Assembly: GCA_018818645.1 (NCBI GenBank)
Contig: JAHIRQ010000067.1
Location: forward strand, 1-55,199
Source of the DNA: Bacillota bacterium
GTDB taxonomy: Bacteria; Bacillota_I; Bacilli_A; Acholeplasmatales; Acholeplasmataceae
DNA: 55,199 nucleotides
Direction: 5' to 3'
The notes under the pieces were generated by a model. It worked only from the letters and a program-made list of their open reading frames with translations, was not told the origin of the DNA and searched no databases. Of the stretch, positions 17,066 through 26,066 are shown one piece after another. Each line of letters starts with the position of its first letter. Positions within the stretch are counted from its first letter, which is position 1. The translations under genes and the position numbers were made by a program.

Positions 17066-19228
17066 TCACCCTCTCACATAGTAGTCAAGAGGATTGACTG
17101 TTACGCCTTCATCTGTCATGGTTTGATTGGTGTAATTGATAAAAATACTTACGCCATTGTCGTAGTCAACTCTTACAAAACCTATATCTAGAACTTCTCT
17201 CCATACAATTTCATGACCAATAACATCACTTAATGCATCATCAACTTTTTTGTAGGTATCCACCATATATTCATCTAAATTTCCAAAATATGTTGCGTAT
17301 AAATCTCTGCTGATCGAACCACTTAATAAATGAGATGGTCTATATGTGATAAAGAAAGCTGGATTGATTCCATACTCAATTACTTTTAACACGTCAACAT
17401 TGATGTTTGGTGAGAAATTTAAAAATTGTGAGTATACTTCTACATAACCACTGAGTAAAATTTGCTCGAATGGTACACTATCAGTAAAAAATCTTGAGCG
17501 ATTATGATAAATAAGATTCATGTAAAAACGACTTGTATTGTTTAAATTATAGAAATCCGGACGATACATTGATACACGTTCTTCAAATAAATCATTGTAG
17601 AGTGACACAACTTCTGATCTTGTCATAGACTCATTTGAATTTAATTCATTTGAGATACCATCAATTGCGATACCTCCACGATCACTTAGTGTTTGAAATG
17701 CTTCAGGGAATTCATCTTTGATATATGAAATATCTGTTAAGTATTCATAATATTCTCCACGATTTCTAGAAACACTATATTGTCTTCTCGTAATCATTTT
17801 TAAAGAAGATGATGGAGTGTTATTGGTGTAGGAAAATTCAATGGTTGGATCATAGTAGAATTCAACATTTAGGTCATCGATGTCACCGAGTCTTCCTAAC
17901 TGTCTATCTAATCTATAATTTGAGTAACTTCGATCACTATAGCCACCACGATTGTATCCTCTGATCGTATATCTGATTTGATCAACACCTTGATCAGATA
18001 AAGTATGATGAATCGATTTTAAATCATCAAAACTTGTCATGATGAAATTTTTCTTAAACAATAAACCTTTTTCGTACTCTTTCGCTAACACATCGACATG
18101 CATACTAACTTCTGTAGGTTTATATGCATTGTTTAAGACTCCGCGATTGATTAAATCCTCTTTATATGTCTGTGCGAAACCAATATAATTAGCATCATCA
18201 CCATCTAAAATCGTATAAGAAAGTTCTGGATTATAGTCTTTTATTTCGCTTTCATAGATGGTTATATTCTCATTGGTTGATAAAGGTTGAACATGATTTT
18301 CTCTCATCAAAAAGAGTGCATTTTGACTATGGAAGTTGGTCTGATAAGTTGGTGGAGTATAAATATATTCTGCATACTCAGCACCATCTTTTACTTCAAC
18401 AAATAAAGCATTTTGGTTTACACCGTGTACAATTCCGAAGACAGGATAGTTTAATAAAGTATCACCACTTGTATTGGATCTATATTTATCTTGGCCATAG
18501 AATCTTGCACGATAGACATTGGATATCGCCGAAGATGAATTGAATCGAATTAAAGCTCCATTCCCAGATGGTAAAAAGAAATATCCAGGAATATCATCAG
18601 CATATGCAGTACCAAAGAACTCATAAATAGATAATTTGAGTAAACGATTTGGTCCATACTCTTCGATAGTATCTCTAAGCACTTTAACATCGAAACCTTT
18701 TTCTGTTAAAGTGACTGTATAATCCAGTTTGATTTGCTCGACTTCGAAATCAACATGGAATGTGACAACATCTCCATTGACTTCAAAACTAGTTGTCGCG
18801 TTTTCAGCAGATCTTCTTTGTAACATGGATGAGGTTACCGTAATATTAGACTCATTTAAAAAGTCAATAGTGATTGCAGAATTGATACGTCTTATCCACG
18901 CTCCTGTTAATTCATAATCGCTTAAATTAACGACATCACTTGACCAATAATACCCAGTTTCTTTATTCAAGATTCGAATAGCTAGACCGTTTGGATTCAC
19001 ATACAAAATAAATGTATTATTTTCGACAAGTTCAGTAAAATTGGTCATATCTGCTGCTGGTTGATTATATACTTCTAAATCTTCAACTCTTGTAAAAAGG
19101 TTAGAGTCAATGAGTGTAGTTGATACGCTGATGGGGATTTCAAATGGATCATCTTCTTCAGCTGCATAAGTTTCAAAGATGAAGAACATGCATAATATCA
19201 ATATAATCAAAAGGTTTAGTTTTTTCAT
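17066..19228 (-). CDS. DUF5696-like exported protein of a polysaccharide uptake module
   Basis: A 720-residue exported protein. The signal peptide is MKKLNLLIILILCMFFIFETYA, with likely cleavage after YA and no proper lipobox. An N-terminal beta-rich half (about 60-330) contains GLAIRILNKETGYYWSS and a PGYFFLPSGNGALIRF segment. The C-terminal half looks like an alpha/beta barrel (about 370-650), with DQIRYTIRGYNRGG and DRGGIAIDG. It resembles the uncharacterised DUF5696 proteins found beside ABC sugar transporters and Yip1 proteins in Paenibacillus-like bacteria. Whether it is a glycosidase, a binding protein or a scaffold is not known. Its start overlaps the stop of the NHL-Yip1 gene as ATGA, so the two are translationally coupled. 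Confidence 0.72.
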   Translation of the reverse strand: MKKLNLLIILILCMFFIFETYAAEEDDPFEIPISVSTTLIDSNLFTRVEDLEVYNQPAADMTNFTELVENNTFILYVNPNGLAIRILNKETGYYWSSDVVNLSDYELTGAWIRRINSAITIDFLNESNITVTSSMLQRRSAENATTSFEVNGDVVTFHVDFEVEQIKLDYTVTLTEKGFDVKVLRDTIEEYGPNRLLKLSIYEFFGTAYADDIPGYFFLPSGNGALIRFNSSSAISNVYRARFYGQDKYRSNTSGDTLLNYPVFGIVHGVNQNALFVEVKDGAEYAEYIYTPPTYQTNFHSQNALFLMRENHVQPLSTNENITIYESEIKDYNPELSYTILDGDDANYIGFAQTYKEDLINRGVLNNAYKPTEVSMHVDVLAKEYEKGLLFKKNFIMTSFDDLKSIHHTLSDQGVDQIRYTIRGYNRGGYSDRSYSNYRLDRQLGRLGDIDDLNVEFYYDPTIEFSYTNNTPSSSLKMITRRQYSVSRNRGEYYEYLTDISYIKDEFPEAFQTLSDRGGIAIDGISNELNSNESMTRSEVVSLYNDLFEERVSMYRPDFYNLNNTSRFYMNLIYHNRSRFFTDSVPFEQILLSGYVEVYSQFLNFSPNINVDVLKVIEYGINPAFFITYRPSHLLSGSISRDLYATYFGNLDEYMVDTYKKVDDALSDVIGHEIVWREVLDIGFVRVDYDNGVSIFINYTNQTMTDEGVTVNPLDYYVRG

Positions 19229-21261
19229 CGTATCGTCAACTCCTTAAATATATTGATAAAAAAGTCAAATAGTTGTGATGACAAGATGCTCACAATCAAG
19301 TATAAAATAATCATGATAATCATAATAAAGAATGTCAATAGTATATTAACAATCAATTCACCATATTTAAAATTATTCAACTCTTTCAACATGATTAATA
19401 GTAAGACTATTGACCAAGTAATCATAATTAAATATCCAAAGCTATATAAAAATGCTTCATTGTATGTTAAGAAGTTGCTGAAAATATCTAGTGGAATCTT
19501 AAACAAAAAGATAGGCATAAATGAAACAATGATTCCAATGAAGATATCTCTATAGAATGCTTCACCATTTTGAAGTGTACTTACAAGATAGTTACCTAAT
19601 CCAAATAATAGTAGAGGTATTGACCATTTTAGAATCTCAAATATGAATACCATGTCATTTAGGTTGGATCTAAATAAATACCCTCTAATGTAATAGTCAC
19701 TTAATATGTTAATCAATACAAAAACACCATACATGATTAACGCGGTTCTTATCCGTATTTTTTGTTTAAACTTAATGAAATAGACTGTATCCATAGGGTG
19801 TTTAAAAATATTGAGCATCAATATCAATTCACCGATGAATTGATATTGATTGAGTTTCTCATATGTTCTCGCTTTTATAGCTTCATAAGAATGATAATAC
19901 TCTGTTTTCTTAAATCCTTTATGTGCAAAGATCAATACAATACCAGTGATAAATACCCATAAAAAGTTTTGATTGATCCAAGCATCTCTGACTTCCCAAT
20001 ATGCTATAGAATATCCTTCTTTATTATTTGCTATACGATAACTAATTAATGCATTTTCATAATCTTCATTTCGTTCATAATATTTTCCTAATCTAGAATG
20101 TGCCAGTGCAAATAAACTATTTTGTCTAATGATTTCTTGAAAGTAAACAGCACTTTCATCATATTGGCCAATACGATAGAGTTCAATACCTGTCAAAACT
20201 GAATTTGCAAATTCAGTTTTAGAGAATACTTGGATGTTATTTCCAACGCCATCTAAAACCCAAATATCACCATATTTATCAACAGCAATACCTGTAGCTC
20301 CTGCAAACTCTCCAACTCTAAGACTGTTTAATTCTTGTCTTCCAAATTTGAATAATAAATTACCAAATGAATCATGAACTCCAATGACACCTCGTGATTC
20401 AATATCTTGAGAAACCGTATAAATATTTCCAAATGAATCTGTTGTTATATCAACATAAGCTGGATCAATTACCATATTTCCGGTTAATATATTATTTCCT
20501 TCAATATTTAGTTTTTTAAGTGGGTTATTGTACTCGTTTTTTATGACAGTATAAATCAATCCTTTTTCATCGATTGCTAAATTCGTCGTAGATTTAGGTG
20601 TTAATGAAGCGAATTGTTCTTTTTGTTCTGCACTCATTAAAGCACGCTGGAATAAAAGTTCTAACGTAATTGTTACTCTATTAATTCCAAAATATCCTAA
20701 GAAATGTCCTTCTTTGTCCAGTTGGATAATCCCATTAATACCTGTTTCACCAACGACATACATGTTCCCTCTCTGATCAACGACCACTTTGCGAGGTTCA
20801 AAAATTGAATCAGCTCCGAATAAGGGTTCTGTAGGACGTCCAAATTGATTGATGAGTTGATGATTTTCATCAAATACTAGAATCAAATTACTGTTCGAAT
20901 CCGCGACATAAACATGCTTATCGTCAGTGACAAAAACACCGGTAGGTTCGATGATAAGTTCATGCTCGATTGTGTTCATTGCTCTCGTCTCTATATTATA
21001 AATAAAGATTCTTGATTTACCTTTATCTGCTACATAAACTTCATCACCAGATATATAAATATCTTCAGGACTCATGAATCCTTCATTTAAAACAAATGTT
21101 CCTTCATACGCATTTGCAGTACGAACAAGACGACCATCAAATCCCATCGTATAAGTTCCATAAGGAATGATACTTATGTCTGTTTCAGCTTGCACGTTAA
21201 ACCTTAATGAAAAGATAGAAACGAGTAAGCAAACGATTAGTAGTTTTTTCATCAATTTCAT
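19225..21261 (-). CDS. NHL-repeat, TPR and Yip1-domain membrane protein
   Basis: A protein of 678 residues from the chosen start (681 from a GTG at 21270). Its order is: signal peptide ending about residue 25; six or so NHL beta-propeller repeats (about 40-345, for example PEDIYISGDEVYVADKGKSR and GIAVDKYGDIWVLDGVGNN); two TPR-like helix pairs (about 350-405, YDESAVYFQEII and YENALISYRIA); a transmembrane helix (WVFITGIVLIFAHKG); and a Yip1-type multi-helix domain with about five segments. The propeller and TPRs should lie outside the cell. Function is unknown; NHL propellers often bind carbohydrate or protein. It is encoded between the split permease pair and the DUF5696-like gene, suggesting an accessory of the transporter. 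I chose ATG 21261, six bases after AGGTG. Confidence 0.8.
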   Translation of the reverse strand: MKLMKKLLIVCLLVSIFSLRFNVQAETDISIIPYGTYTMGFDGRLVRTANAYEGTFVLNEGFMSPEDIYISGDEVYVADKGKSRIFIYNIETRAMNTIEHELIIEPTGVFVTDDKHVYVADSNSNLILVFDENHQLINQFGRPTEPLFGADSIFEPRKVVVDQRGNMYVVGETGINGIIQLDKEGHFLGYFGINRVTITLELLFQRALMSAEQKEQFASLTPKSTTNLAIDEKGLIYTVIKNEYNNPLKKLNIEGNNILTGNMVIDPAYVDITTDSFGNIYTVSQDIESRGVIGVHDSFGNLLFKFGRQELNSLRVGEFAGATGIAVDKYGDIWVLDGVGNNIQVFSKTEFANSVLTGIELYRIGQYDESAVYFQEIIRQNSLFALAHSRLGKYYERNEDYENALISYRIANNKEGYSIAYWEVRDAWINQNFLWVFITGIVLIFAHKGFKKTEYYHSYEAIKARTYEKLNQYQFIGELILMLNIFKHPMDTVYFIKFKQKIRIRTALIMYGVFVLINILSDYYIRGYLFRSNLNDMVFIFEILKWSIPLLLFGLGNYLVSTLQNGEAFYRDIFIGIIVSFMPIFLFKIPLDIFSNFLTYNEAFLYSFGYLIMITWSIVLLLIMLKELNNFKYGELIVNILLTFFIMIIMIILYLIVSILSSQLFDFFINIFKELTIR

Positions 21262-21270
21262 CATATACAC

Positions 21271-22131
21271 CTACTTCAATCCTGAGTGTGACATCGTGCT
21301 CATTACTCTACTTTGCATAATCATGAAAATAATAAGATTTGGTAAAAACATGATTAAAGTTGCTGCTGCACCAATACCTGCTGCAGCTACACTATTAGAA
21401 ATATTAGTGAGTGTTGCCATATAAAACGCAAACGTTTGTTTGATTTCATCATTGACGAACAATGTTGAGGTTTCAACGTTGTTCCATGTTGCTTGAAAAC
21501 TCAAAATAGCGATGGTTGCAATCGCAGGCATCGACAAAGGAACTATAATTTTTGTATAGATGTAAAAATCTCCAGCACCATCCACTTTTGCTGCTTCTAT
21601 CAATTCATTTGGAATTTGATCGATAAATTGCTTCACCAAGAATAAACCAACAGGAATAGCAATCATTGGAAGCACATGAGCAAACATTGTGTCAACAATT
21701 CCAATTTTTGTTACGACTAAAAATCTTGGAATCATCACAGCGATTGGAACGAACATAAGTGCTAGTTTATTGATCTCAAATAAAAGTTTTCTGCCTTTGA
21801 AATTCTTTTTCGATAGTATATAACCTGCCATTGAACTAAATAATACACTAGAAAATACCACTAAAGCAGTAACGATTAAACTATTAATAACAAACTTCAT
21901 AACTGGTAATCCATAACCAACAAACACAAATAAATCTTTAAAGTTTTTTAATGTTGGTTGTTGTACGAAAAATCTAGGTGGAAAAGCGAACAATTCATAA
22001 ATTGGTTTAAACGCAGTTGAAAAAATATAAACTATAGGCATCGCCATAAAGATAGCGAACGGCAATAAGAAGATATAAAATTTAAGTTGTGACTTATGAA
22101 AGTTTTGTGGATTAAAATTAATACCTGTCAT
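21271..22131 (-). CDS. Carbohydrate ABC transporter permease, MalG type
   Basis: A 286-residue inner-membrane subunit of an oligosaccharide importer. It has six predicted transmembrane helices and the EAA loop [20 protein letters not shown] (about residues 180-200), where the ATPase docks. The start is like other MalG proteins ([26 protein letters not shown]). It pairs with the MalF-type permease just upstream (22144-23115). Together with one of the two solute-binding proteins it makes a standard importer apart from the missing ATPase. Sophoro-oligosaccharides are the likely cargo by context. Confidence 0.93.
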   Translation of the reverse strand: MTGINFNPQNFHKSQLKFYIFLLPFAIFMAMPIVYIFSTAFKPIYELFAFPPRFFVQQPTLKNFKDLFVFVGYGLPVMKFVINSLIVTALVVFSSVLFSSMAGYILSKKNFKGRKLLFEINKLALMFVPIAVMIPRFLVVTKIGIVDTMFAHVLPMIAIPVGLFLVKQFIDQIPNELIEAAKVDGAGDFYIYTKIIVPLSMPAIATIAILSFQATWNNVETSTLFVNDEIKQTFAFYMATLTNISNSVAAAGIGAAATLIMFLPNLIIFMIMQSRVMSTMSHSGLK

Positions 22132-22143
22132 ATATTTCTCCTC

Positions 22144-23115
22144 CTAATCGTCTTCTTTTAAAATCTTTTGGAAAAACTTACTAAATCCTAATATTAAAAG
22201 TAACAGCATAACCGACAAGGCAGCAGCTACCCCCATTTCAGATCTTAGAATTCCATAATCTTCTATATGGTTTATAATCATTTGTCCTGAATTTTGAGGT
22301 GTTGGGTTTGCTCCTGATAATGCAACCCCAATCGCACCAGCAGAAAAAGTCCCAACAATTGACATTACGGCAGAAAATAACATTTGTTTTTTAATTGAAG
22401 GGATTGTAATATAAAAAATTTCTTGTAATCGATTACGCATACCATCCATATAAGCAGCCTCATAAAGGTCTTTATTCACATTCAATAAACCTGCAAGAAT
22501 CGCTAAGAATCCTACACCCATTGAACTCCAAATGCTGACTAAAATCATGATTGGCATTAAATAATCGGGATTTTGAAGAAATTGAAGTGGTTCGTTAATT
22601 AAACTAAGTCTTAGTAAAAATGAGTTGGTTAAACCCTGTTCATCACCACTAAACATAATTCTCCATACAACTGCAATCGCGACACCTGCAGTCATTGATG
22701 GCGAATAAATGATGAGTGCTAAGAATGTTCTCATTTTCGGTGTTATTTGAGATAACACCCAAGCAAGCATAAAGCTTAAGACATATCCTCCAGGACCGAC
22801 GATAAAACTAAATAACAAAGTATTTGGTAATATTGTCTTCATGAATATTTCATCTTCAGTCAGAATAAATAGATAATTATCGATTCCATTGAATCTAGGT
22901 GCTTGGATACCATTAAAATAAGTAAATGATAACGCAAATGCTACAACCACTGGAACGACAATAAACGTGAAGAATAAAATAATATAAGGTGCTAAGAATA
23001 ATGCAGTCGTGCGATTCTTTCTTTCAAGGAACTCGACAACTTTGGTTTCACCTTTGTTAAAAAGATTAAGAGCAGGTTTCATAAATTGAACCATTTTAAG
23101 CATCAATGCTTTCAT
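22144..23115 (-). CDS. Carbohydrate ABC transporter permease, MalF type
   Basis: A 323-residue inner-membrane permease. A cytoplasmic N-terminus of about 35 residues is followed by six helices. The EAA loop [20 protein letters not shown] lies near residue 220. [21 protein letters not shown] is the first helix and SYTYFNG-like topology follows. It is two bases downstream of the CBM/solute-binding gene and 12 bases upstream of the MalG-type partner, so the three are an obvious transport unit. Cargo is inferred from the operon. Confidence 0.93.
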   Translation of the reverse strand: MKALMLKMVQFMKPALNLFNKGETKVVEFLERKNRTTALFLAPYIILFFTFIVVPVVVAFALSFTYFNGIQAPRFNGIDNYLFILTEDEIFMKTILPNTLLFSFIVGPGGYVLSFMLAWVLSQITPKMRTFLALIIYSPSMTAGVAIAVVWRIMFSGDEQGLTNSFLLRLSLINEPLQFLQNPDYLMPIMILVSIWSSMGVGFLAILAGLLNVNKDLYEAAYMDGMRNRLQEIFYITIPSIKKQMLFSAVMSIVGTFSAGAIGVALSGANPTPQNSGQMIINHIEDYGILRSEMGVAAALSVMLLLLILGFSKFFQKILKEDD

Positions 23116-23117
23116 AT

Positions 23118-26048
23118 TTATTCACCCTCCTCAATCCAAGACATAACATCTTCTTTAGTGGTAATTGTGTAAGGCTTAATCATCATACCATCTTGGTCTA
23201 TATATCCAAATTCTTGGTACTTTCTAACAAGTTCTCTTTCAATCAACAGTTTCGCATCATCTACTGCGCTTCTGACATCAACACCATCAAAAACGACCCT
23301 ATTCCAAATATTGGACAGTTCTCTTTCTAATTTATAACCTCCTGGAACTTTAGGAACTTCTTGAAGATGTTCCCATTGTTCTAAAATGATGTTGATATGT
23401 TCTTCAGGAATAGGAAGTGATTTAAATGCTTCAACATTTGCAGAATTCCATAAGAAACCTTCTCCATAGGTTACTAATAAATTATGCATAAACCAAGTTT
23501 GAATTTCAGCACTCATCCACCATTTTAATAATTCCCAAGCTTCTTCCTTGTGCTCACTCTTTTGGAAAATAACACTTGCTTGAGCAGCTCCTGTATGATC
23601 TCTTCTAATATATCCAGTACCATCATCAACACCAGGAGCAAGTGATATTTCCCATTTATTAGAAATTTCAGGTGCTGCAAATGTTAATTGAACATAGGTA
23701 TTAAAACTACTGACACCAATCGGTATTGTAGATTCTCTAAAACTATTATAAAAATTAGGAACTTGTAAAGGAAGGCTATAAAGTGTATATAAATCAACCA
23801 TGGTGTTAATACCATCCAGTGCACTTGGTTGATCGATTAATACATCAAATCCATCTTCTGAATAAAGTTGACTGCCATGTTGATAAACAAAAGGTGCAGT
23901 TGCTGCAAAACCTTTTAATGCACTATCTGCAGAAAGAGGTAGATAATAATTCATTCCATATCTTTGTAAAGTTGGTAAGATACCAACAATTTCATCATAT
24001 GTGTTAGGAACATCAAGTTCAAGAGCATCCATGACATCTTTTCTATAGTATGTAACCGTGAAATCCTGAGTCTCAGGTAAACCAAAGACTTGAGTATCAT
24101 GAATCATATTTAAAAATGAACCTGGCATCAATTGATCAATGACTTCAGTGAAACCATCAAACTGACGCATATCTGCAGCTGCTCCTCTTAAACCAAGTTC
24201 ATAAGGTAACCATGCACTAATACCTAACGCCATATCAGGTTGCGTATTCGCTGCATTAGCGAGAATTAATTTTTGTTCATTTGGCATGACTGCGTATTTC
24301 ACACGAATACCCGTTTCTTCTGTGAATGTTGAATCAGTCATTTGTTGCATCATAGAAATATAATATCTAGAACGATTAACCCATACTTCAATATCATATT
24401 CATCTGTTGTCTCAAATGTGCTTGCAGCTTGATAAATCTGCATACCTGCAATCCATTCTTTTAAGAAATTCGCATTTTCTTTTGGTAATTTGGAATCTTC
24501 TGAATGTATATATATCTTATCTAGAGATAATGGTTGATCGATCATTTGTTGATTGATGAGCGATAACAATTGAGATAATGAGTTAGATCCAACTGATAAT
24601 AAATTCATACGATGCGGTATTTTATCAATATCATTTTTTAATGTACTCAGTTTCTCCAAACCTATTTCTAATTGCTTTTGGATTTGAGTGGATTGTCTTG
24701 GATTGGATGACATATTTTCAATCGCTTCATTCACTTCTGATAAGTCTTCATACCATCCATCAAATAAGCTTTGAGTCTCTGGAATGAATGCATTGATATC
24801 CCACTCACGATTTTCATCTGTTTCACCGCCCGTGAGTTTTTTCAGTTTGATTCCGTATTCACTGATTTCATCAATGATTCTTTGCACAGTTTCATAATGT
24901 TTCCCATAAAGACTTGCATCAACTTCAATCGTAATTGAATTCAATCCTTCATCTAAATAAATCAGTAAATCTTCATCACTACTAGAAAGTGTTTCATTTT
25001 TCCAATCTGTCGAGTAACTGAGCGGATAAGAAGAGAGTTCGTTAAATAGAACAGCTCCATTAACATAGATGTTTCGATACACATCTCTGTTTTCATATAT
25101 TGTATTCTTATATTTCAAGGTTATATTGTAATAACCACTTTGTTCAACGTCAAAAAAATAAGTCAATTGGTCACCAATTTCAGAAAACGAATTACCAATA
25201 ATATTTAAATAATGTTGTTCACTTGAAAAAGGTGATACTGATGGTGTTTTATCTGTTTCTGGTATGACTGAAATGCTATTTTTAAATGTATACTTCTCTG
25301 CTTCAATAATAATCATTTGATCTTCTATTGGAGTTGATACATTTGATAATAAATAGTTTTGGTAGTTTAAATCTTCGGTTGCATCATATATTCTTAGATC
25401 ACCCAAATAAAAACTTCCCTGTTCTTTAGTAATTGTGATTTCATTGATTCCTTCATTTAGTGTAAAAATGATTGGAGATTGATATAAAAATAATTGATCG
25501 CGTAAAAAAACCCGATTCCAGATTGAGACCGGTAAATTTTGAGGATAAACTTGATTTTTATAAATATCAAACTGAACATCATGATCTGAATATGCCCATT
25601 GAGTCAATAAACGCATACTTGTAGCATTTGGAACAACTTCTGAATTGACTTCTATTGATATTTCATTTGGTTTAACAGTTGTATCATCTGACAAATAATC
25701 GACAGCAAAAAAGTAGTCGCCTGCTTCCTCGACATCCAATTCAATATGTAGTTCATTACTGTACTCATCATTCCAAAATATTACTCTACTGCCATATCCT
25801 TTATCATCATCAGACAATGGAATCTCTGTTTGAGCACTAGCAAGTTCCTCAATAGAAAAATGCTGACTAAACCCTGTATATTCAACATCATGAATAAAAG
25901 GATATGGGGGGTGAACAGTGTCCCCCCCCATACTATCTACATCTACATGAATCAGTTTAGATAATATGAATAGTAGAGCAAATGCACCTACGATGGAACC
26001 ACATATAATTAATATGATTCTTTTCAATAACTGTTGATTTGCTGCCAT
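23118..26048 (-). CDS. Membrane-anchored CBM / ABC solute-binding fusion protein
   Basis: A 976-residue protein (981 if started at 26063). Order: one N-terminal transmembrane anchor ([19 protein letters not shown]); two beta-sandwich modules resembling CBM6/35 (about 50-220 with [11 protein letters not shown] and NEGINEITI; about 245-405 with [10 protein letters not shown] and [10 protein letters not shown]); a helical linker (about 415-550); and a complete extracellular solute-binding domain (about 555-955, with [37 protein letters not shown] and [12 protein letters not shown]). Most such proteins are 420-550 residues. The added modules would hold polymer near the transporter mouth. Start 26048 has GGGGGA five bases upstream; 26063 has no ribosome site. 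It contains G8 and C6 tracts near the N-terminus (25906-25929). Confidence 0.88.
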   Translation of the reverse strand: MAANQQLLKRIILIICGSIVGAFALLFILSKLIHVDVDSMGGDTVHPPYPFIHDVEYTGFSQHFSIEELASAQTEIPLSDDDKGYGSRVIFWNDEYSNELHIELDVEEAGDYFFAVDYLSDDTTVKPNEISIEVNSEVVPNATSMRLLTQWAYSDHDVQFDIYKNQVYPQNLPVSIWNRVFLRDQLFLYQSPIIFTLNEGINEITITKEQGSFYLGDLRIYDATEDLNYQNYLLSNVSTPIEDQMIIIEAEKYTFKNSISVIPETDKTPSVSPFSSEQHYLNIIGNSFSEIGDQLTYFFDVEQSGYYNITLKYKNTIYENRDVYRNIYVNGAVLFNELSSYPLSYSTDWKNETLSSSDEDLLIYLDEGLNSITIEVDASLYGKHYETVQRIIDEISEYGIKLKKLTGGETDENREWDINAFIPETQSLFDGWYEDLSEVNEAIENMSSNPRQSTQIQKQLEIGLEKLSTLKNDIDKIPHRMNLLSVGSNSLSQLLSLINQQMIDQPLSLDKIYIHSEDSKLPKENANFLKEWIAGMQIYQAASTFETTDEYDIEVWVNRSRYYISMMQQMTDSTFTEETGIRVKYAVMPNEQKLILANAANTQPDMALGISAWLPYELGLRGAAADMRQFDGFTEVIDQLMPGSFLNMIHDTQVFGLPETQDFTVTYYRKDVMDALELDVPNTYDEIVGILPTLQRYGMNYYLPLSADSALKGFAATAPFVYQHGSQLYSEDGFDVLIDQPSALDGINTMVDLYTLYSLPLQVPNFYNSFRESTIPIGVSSFNTYVQLTFAAPEISNKWEISLAPGVDDGTGYIRRDHTGAAQASVIFQKSEHKEEAWELLKWWMSAEIQTWFMHNLLVTYGEGFLWNSANVEAFKSLPIPEEHINIILEQWEHLQEVPKVPGGYKLERELSNIWNRVVFDGVDVRSAVDDAKLLIERELVRKYQEFGYIDQDGMMIKPYTITTKEDVMSWIEEGE
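25903..25932 (-). repeat. G8/C6 tracts forming a strong hairpin in coding DNA
   Basis: Six G (25906-25911) and eight C (25922-25929) face each other across a 10-base loop, with TAT/ATA extending the stem. On the coding strand the order is G8 then C6. They encode MGG and HPP just after the membrane anchor of the CBM/solute-binding protein. Such G/C runs stand out in this AT-rich DNA. They could slip during replication, changing the frame, or slow translation. Confidence 0.85.
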
Positions 26049-26066
26049 ATTCATCCCCCACATGTA

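Noticed and set aside
21428-21440. An AAACGTTT-containing sequence resembling the LacI operator.
   Set aside because: It lies inside the MalG permease coding region, lacks the full 12-bp palindrome and is far from a promoter.
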